This document shows, piece after piece, positions 6,034 through 8,387 of a DNA stretch of 8,387 nucleotides (position 1 is its first letter; the number at the start of each line of letters is the position of its first letter). Source of the DNA: AC-52 sp044870295 (GTDB taxonomy: Bacteria > Actinomycetota > UBA4738); the NCBI GenBank assembly GCA_044870295.1, contig JBIOYQ010000187.1, positions 1 through 8,387 of the forward strand, read 5' to 3'. Under the pieces are notes generated by a model. That model was not told where the DNA came from. It was given only the letters and a program-made list of their open reading frames with translations, and searched no databases. A program made the translations under genes and the position numbers.

Positions 6034-6783
6034 ATGACCGACCGGATGGTGACCCTCAGCGTGGCCAGGTACCGGCCCGAACATGGTCCGGCGCCGTACC
6101 TCGACCGGTACGAGGTCCCCTACCGCGAGGACATGGTCATCCTGGATGCGCTCAACTACATCAAGGACGAGCTGGACGGCAGCCTGGCGTACCGATGGTC
6201 GTGCCGGATGGGGGTGTGCGGGTCATGCGGCATGATGGTGAACTACAAGCCGCGGTTGACCTGCTCCACCTTCCTCCGGGAGTTCTACCCGAAGCCCATC
6301 GTCGTGGAGCCCCTGGACACCTTCCCGGTCGTTCGAGATCTGGTGGTCGACATGAGCGGCTTCATGGAGAAGCTCCAGGCGGTGAAACCGTGGATCATCC
6401 GCGAGGTCGAGGCCTCGGTGGATGACGGCGAATACCTGCAGTCGCCGGAGCAGGTGGACCGGTTCAAGCAGTTCAGCATGTGCATCAACTGCCTGCTGTG
6501 TTACGCGGCATGCCCGGTGGCGGCCAAGGACCCGGAGTTCCTCGGACCAGCCGTGCTGGCATTGGCCCACCGGTACAACGAGGACTCCCGCGACGAAGGG
6601 TGGAAGGAGCGGCACCAGGCGATCGCGGTGGACTGGGGGCTGTGGGACTGCACGTTCATCGGTGAGTGCTCGGTGGTGTGTCCCAAGGGCGTGGACCCGG
6701 CGGCCGCGATCCAGCGCGAGAAGGTGGCGAAGACCACGGATGCCATGCTCTCGATGATGCTCCCCTTCGGAGGCCGCGGGTGA
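6034..6783 (+). CDS. frdB: Fumarate reductase iron-sulfur subunit FrdB
   Basis: Transfers electrons from menaquinol at the membrane subunits to FrdA through three Fe-S clusters. The 249-residue length is standard for FrdB. [2Fe-2S] ligands are Cys57, Cys62, Cys65 and Cys77 (WSCRMGVCGSCGMM), all cysteine. [4Fe-4S] ligands are Cys150, Cys153, Cys156 and Cys160 (CINCLLCYAACP), with the shared C-terminal set Cys206, Cys212 and Cys216 (CTFIGECSVVCPKGVDP) completing the clusters. The segments YIKDELDGSLAYRWSCRMG, LAHRYNEDSRDEG and KGVDPAAAIQ match E. coli FrdB closely. The ATG at 6034 is preceded by GGAGGA (6022-6027) with a 6-nt spacer. Its stop overlaps the frdC start by 4 bp, implying translational coupling. 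Unlike the SdhB of this window it has no N-terminal extension. Confidence 0.97.
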   Translation: MTDRMVTLSVARYRPEHGPAPYLDRYEVPYREDMVILDALNYIKDELDGSLAYRWSCRMGVCGSCGMMVNYKPRLTCSTFLREFYPKPIVVEPLDTFPVVRDLVVDMSGFMEKLQAVKPWIIREVEASVDDGEYLQSPEQVDRFKQFSMCINCLLCYAACPVAAKDPEFLGPAVLALAHRYNEDSRDEGWKERHQAIAVDWGLWDCTFIGECSVVCPKGVDPAAAIQREKVAKTTDAMLSMMLPFGGRG

Positions 6784-7193
6784 GCCGGGACGAAGGGCGG
6801 AGCACGCCCTATCCGGTGTACTCCCGGACGTACCCGCGGTGGTGGTGGCTGCGCCGCGGCCCCTACCTGCGGTTCGCGGCTCGCGAGATCACCTCCATGT
6901 TCGCGGCGGGCTTCTCCGTGCTGATGCTGGCGTTCCTGTTCGCCCTGGGCAGCGGTCCGGCCTCGTACGCGGGGTTCCTGGACCTCCTGGACACACCGTG
7001 GATGGTGGCCGTCTCCGCGGTGATCCTGGTGGCGCTCCTCTACCACGTCGCCACGTGGTTCCGCCTGACCACCTCCATCCTGGTGATCCGGGTGGGACGG
7101 GCCGTCCTCCCGAAGGAGGCGGTGCTCGCCGCCCTCGTCATCGCGTGGCTGGGGGCCAGCGCCCTGGTCGCCTACTTCCTCATCTGGTTCTGA
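6780..7193 (+). CDS. frdC: Fumarate reductase membrane subunit FrdC
   Basis: One of two hydrophobic anchors that bind menaquinol and attach FrdAB to the membrane. The 137-residue protein has three predicted helices (about 40-57, 72-93 and 113-135). The segment RGPYLRFAAREITSMF carries the Arg-Glu pair (Arg35-Glu36) equivalent to the LRE of E. coli FrdC, where Glu29 functions in quinol oxidation. LLYHVATWFRL with His89 matches E. coli LLHTKTWFEL. The GTG start at 6780 overlaps the frdB stop (GTGA) and has a GGAGG site at 6769-6773 with a 6-nt spacer. No extra histidines suited to a b-type heme pair stand out, in keeping with the heme-free FrdCD type. The aromatic-basic patch RWWWLRR precedes the first helix. 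Confidence 0.94.
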   Translation: MSRDEGRSTPYPVYSRTYPRWWWLRRGPYLRFAAREITSMFAAGFSVLMLAFLFALGSGPASYAGFLDLLDTPWMVAVSAVILVALLYHVATWFRLTTSILVIRVGRAVLPKEAVLAALVIAWLGASALVAYFLIWF

Positions 7194-7654
7194 TGGACGA
7201 GCGAGGGGGCCGAGGTACGAGCGGAAGCACCCTGGGAGACGTCCTCGACTGGTCCGACGCGCGGCAGGTGTCGCGCCGCCGACGGCGGGCGGGGCCTCGG
7301 GGCCCACGTTCTCTGGTCGAGGCCATCGCCTGGGCCCTGTTCTCGGCCGGCGGCTTCGTCTCGGCCATCCTCCTCCCCGCGCAGGTTGCCATCCTGGGGA
7401 TCGCGTTCCCGGCGGGATGGCTCCCGGACGACGCCCTGACGTACACACGGATCCACCACCTCGTGGCCAACCCGCTGACGAAGCTGTACCTGCTCGCCCT
7501 CGTCTCTCTTCCGCTGTTCCACTGGGCCCACCGGTTCCGTTTCGCCATCCACCACCAATTCGGGATCGGCATGAAACGCCTGGTCGCGGCCGGTTGCTAC
7601 GGAGCGGCCCTGGGCGGGACGGGGTTCGCGATCTGGGCGCTGCTCCGGATCTGA
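7193..7654 (+). CDS. frdD: Fumarate reductase membrane subunit FrdD
   Basis: The second quinol-binding anchor of fumarate reductase. The family core starts at about residue 42 with EAIAWALFSAGGFVSAILLP and continues with FPAGWLPDDALTYTRIHH, LPLFHWAHRFRFAIHHQFGIG and a third helix at the C-terminus. Each matches a segment of E. coli FrdD (WGLFGAGG, GDALSYERV, LHRMHHAMHDL). The ATG at 7193 shares its A with the frdC stop (TGATG), so reinitiation by the same ribosomes is likely; no clear Shine-Dalgarno is visible. This start gives 153 residues with an N-terminal hydrophilic extension of about 35 residues compared with E. coli, including a run of five arginines (29-33). GTG 7268 is an alternative start that would remove most of it but also lacks a ribosome site. 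It is the last gene of the operon. Confidence 0.93.
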   Translation: MDERGGRGTSGSTLGDVLDWSDARQVSRRRRRAGPRGPRSLVEAIAWALFSAGGFVSAILLPAQVAILGIAFPAGWLPDDALTYTRIHHLVANPLTKLYLLALVSLPLFHWAHRFRFAIHHQFGIGMKRLVAAGCYGAALGGTGFAIWALLRI

Positions 7655-7670
7655 CGGCTGCTGTTGGCTC

Positions 7671-7686
7671 GGTTTGTCACAGAACC
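7671..7686 (+). other. Short imperfect inverted repeat in the frdD downstream gap
   Basis: The sequence GGTTTGTCACAGAACC pairs GGTT with AACC, plus a T-G pair, around a 6-nt loop. It lies 16 bp after the frdD stop. It could be a weak terminator stem or a regulator site, but it lacks a following T-run and is too short to call either. Nothing else of note is seen between 7655 and 7710. Confidence 0.2.
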
Positions 7687-7728
7687 ACTCGAATCCGGAC
7701 CCGGCAGGAATGTTTGAACGTCACGCAG

Positions 7729-7789
7729 CCTAGGTAGAAGGGACTAGGTGCTCCATCGGTCGGTGGAGCGAGGGCTCTTCGGGAGCCCT
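7729..7789 (+). promoter_or_regulatory. Structured leader with three tandem candidate hairpins
   Basis: Three inverted repeats stand in a row directly before the ribosome site of the downstream gene. CCTAG (7729-7733) pairs with CTAGG (7744-7748) over a 10-nt loop. GCTCCA (7750-7755) pairs with TGGAGC (7764-7769) over 8 nt. AGGGCTC (7771-7777) pairs with GAGCCCT (7783-7789) over TTCGG. The palindrome CCTAGG occurs at 7729-7734 and again at 7787-7792, so an alternative long-range pairing could enclose the array. No T-run follows the last stem, arguing against a simple intrinsic terminator. The consensus bases of riboswitches I know were not recognised. A weak promoter may lie just upstream (TTGAAC 7714-7719, TAGAAG 7735-7740, but only 15 nt apart). 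Confidence 0.4.
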
Positions 7790-7805
7790 AGGAAAGGGGG
7801 CATGC

Positions 7806-8291
7806 ATGAAGAGGGCCATCGTGGTCTTCGCCGCGCTGACGTTGGGTGTGGTGGCCTACGCCGGAGCAGCCGCGGGGGCCGGGACCTCCACATCGCAGCA
7901 AGGCCAGATCCGCTTCAGGGTGGGCGAGCACTGCAACATCATCTTCATGTTCAAGGGGTTCGCCCCCGGCACTCCTGGCCGGCTCCACGTGATGTCGAAG
8001 GACAGGACCGTGGACCTCAACTTCCACGTGCAGTCGCAGTCCTGGGCCTGGAACGTGTCGGTCCACCAGCTCTTCAGCGGGCCGCACACCGACGAGTCCG
8101 TGTCGTTCCGCATCGCCGTCGACGGCATGCACAAGGTCCTCAGCACGACCGTCACCGTCCACTGCCACTGCGGTGAGGAAGAGGGTGGTGGTGGTGGCGG
8201 CGGCGGCAATGAGAACGGCGGGAACGGTTCCACCGTTTCCACGGCCGCCCCGGCTGCGGCCGTGACCAGCCAGCCCGGGTTCGCCGGCTGA
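7806..8291 (+). CDS. Secreted protein with Gly-rich tail, function unknown
   Basis: A 161-residue exported protein that I do not recognise. Residues 1-25 form a Sec signal peptide (MKRA, hydrophobic core, small residues ending AGA). Residues about 30-122 form a compact, probably beta-rich domain with Cys43 and the pair Cys120/Cys122 (VHCHCGEE), which could make a disulfide or bind metal together with nearby histidines. Residues 127-134 are eight consecutive glycines encoded by four GGT then four GGC codons (8184-8207), followed by an Asn/Gly/Ser/Thr/Ala linker ending PGFAG. There is no transmembrane segment or charged tail after it, so a normal sortase signal is absent. ATG 7806 is preceded by AAAGGGGG (7793-7800). 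An ATG at 7802 is out of frame and gives no signal peptide. The next gene starts 7 bp later, so the two are probably co-transcribed. Confidence 0.78.
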   Translation: MKRAIVVFAALTLGVVAYAGAAAGAGTSTSQQGQIRFRVGEHCNIIFMFKGFAPGTPGRLHVMSKDRTVDLNFHVQSQSWAWNVSVHQLFSGPHTDESVSFRIAVDGMHKVLSTTVTVHCHCGEEEGGGGGGGGNENGGNGSTVSTAAPAAAVTSQPGFAG

Positions 8292-8298
8292 CATCGAG

Positions 8299-8387
8299 GT
8301 GCGAAAGGTCGGTCGGATCGCGATCGGCCTGGTAGCGGGGACGCTGGTTCTGTCGGCGCTCGCGTCGGTGACCGGCGTCTCCGCTCG
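8299..8387 (+). CDS. Start of an exported or membrane-anchored protein (3' partial)
   Basis: Only 29 codons are visible before the window ends. From GTG 8299 the product begins MRKVGRIAIGLVAGTLVLSA and continues LASVTGVSAR: a basic start, a hydrophobic core and an Ala-x-Ala-like region, i.e. a signal peptide or single N-terminal membrane anchor. GTG 8299 is the first possible start after an in-frame stop at 8263-8265. The ribosome site is poor (GAG adjacent to the start), so translation may depend on coupling to the gene that stops 7 bp upstream. The product cannot be identified from this fragment; a sortase or a second secreted protein would both fit. Confidence 0.5.
   Translation, partial: MRKVGRIAIGLVAGTLVLSALASVTGVSA

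Noticed and set aside
7685..7705. TCGAATCC resembling a tRNA T-loop or an attachment site
   Set aside because: No acceptor, D or anticodon arms can be folded around it, and no integrase or direct repeat is nearby.
7771..7792. The AGGGCTC/GAGCCCT hairpin as the frd operon terminator
   Set aside because: It is 117 bp after frdD, has no T-run, and lies directly before the next gene's ribosome site, so a leader role fits better. Termination there is not excluded.
7748..8176. Overlapping + strand frame including ATG 7802
   Set aside because: It crosses the leader hairpins and gives no signal peptide or domain, while the frame from 7806 has a clear exported-protein design.
1..8387. CRISPR arrays, transposons, toxin-antitoxin, phage or defence genes
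   Set aside because: Both strands were read for repeats, terminal inverted repeats and such protein motifs, and none was found. The region is respiratory metabolism plus a few exported proteins.

Overview
The window is very GC-rich, with strong G/C preference at third codon positions. Its respiratory proteins most resemble those of Actinomycetota: the SdhD/SdhA/SdhB set looks like the mycobacterial sdhCDAB products, and the FrdABCD set has the four-subunit layout shared by Escherichia coli and Mycobacterium tuberculosis. GTG starts, a leaderless-looking promoter and secreted small proteins fit the same picture. I would place the source in the high-GC Gram-positive lineage, probably an uncultured or little-studied actinobacterium. 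This assignment is inference from remembered protein resemblance, not a phylogeny.

Layout. Positions 1-3051 (+) hold the end of a succinate dehydrogenase operon: sdhD (5' truncated by the window edge), sdhA and sdhB. The expected sdhC would lie just upstream. Positions 3090-3479 (+) encode a small lipoprotein that may be translated from a leaderless GTG. It meets tail-to-tail, with shared stop-codon bases, a minus-strand gene (4162-3476) for a secreted beta-rich protein of unknown function. A 141-bp divergent intergenic region (4163-4303) follows, with candidate promoters on both strands. Positions 4304-7654 (+) hold a complete quinol:fumarate reductase operon, frdABCD. Its genes are tightly spaced or overlapping, and frdA appears to start at a CTG codon. 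A 151-bp leader/intergenic region (7655-7805) contains three candidate hairpins. It is followed by a secreted protein with a Gly-rich tail (7806-8291) and the first 29 codons of another exported or membrane-anchored protein (8299 to the window end).

How the genes work together. The Sdh complex oxidises succinate to fumarate and feeds electrons to the quinone pool (TCA cycle/complex II). The Frd complex is built to run the reverse reaction with menaquinol when oxygen is scarce. Having both adjacent gives the cell an oxidative and a reductive form of the same reaction. The two secreted or lipidated proteins between them are not recognisable as respiratory accessory factors, and I assign them no function.

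I found no CRISPR array, transposase, toxin-antitoxin pair, defence system, tRNA or rRNA. The least explained parts are the CTG start of frdA, the structured leader at 7729-7789, and the three secreted proteins of unknown role.
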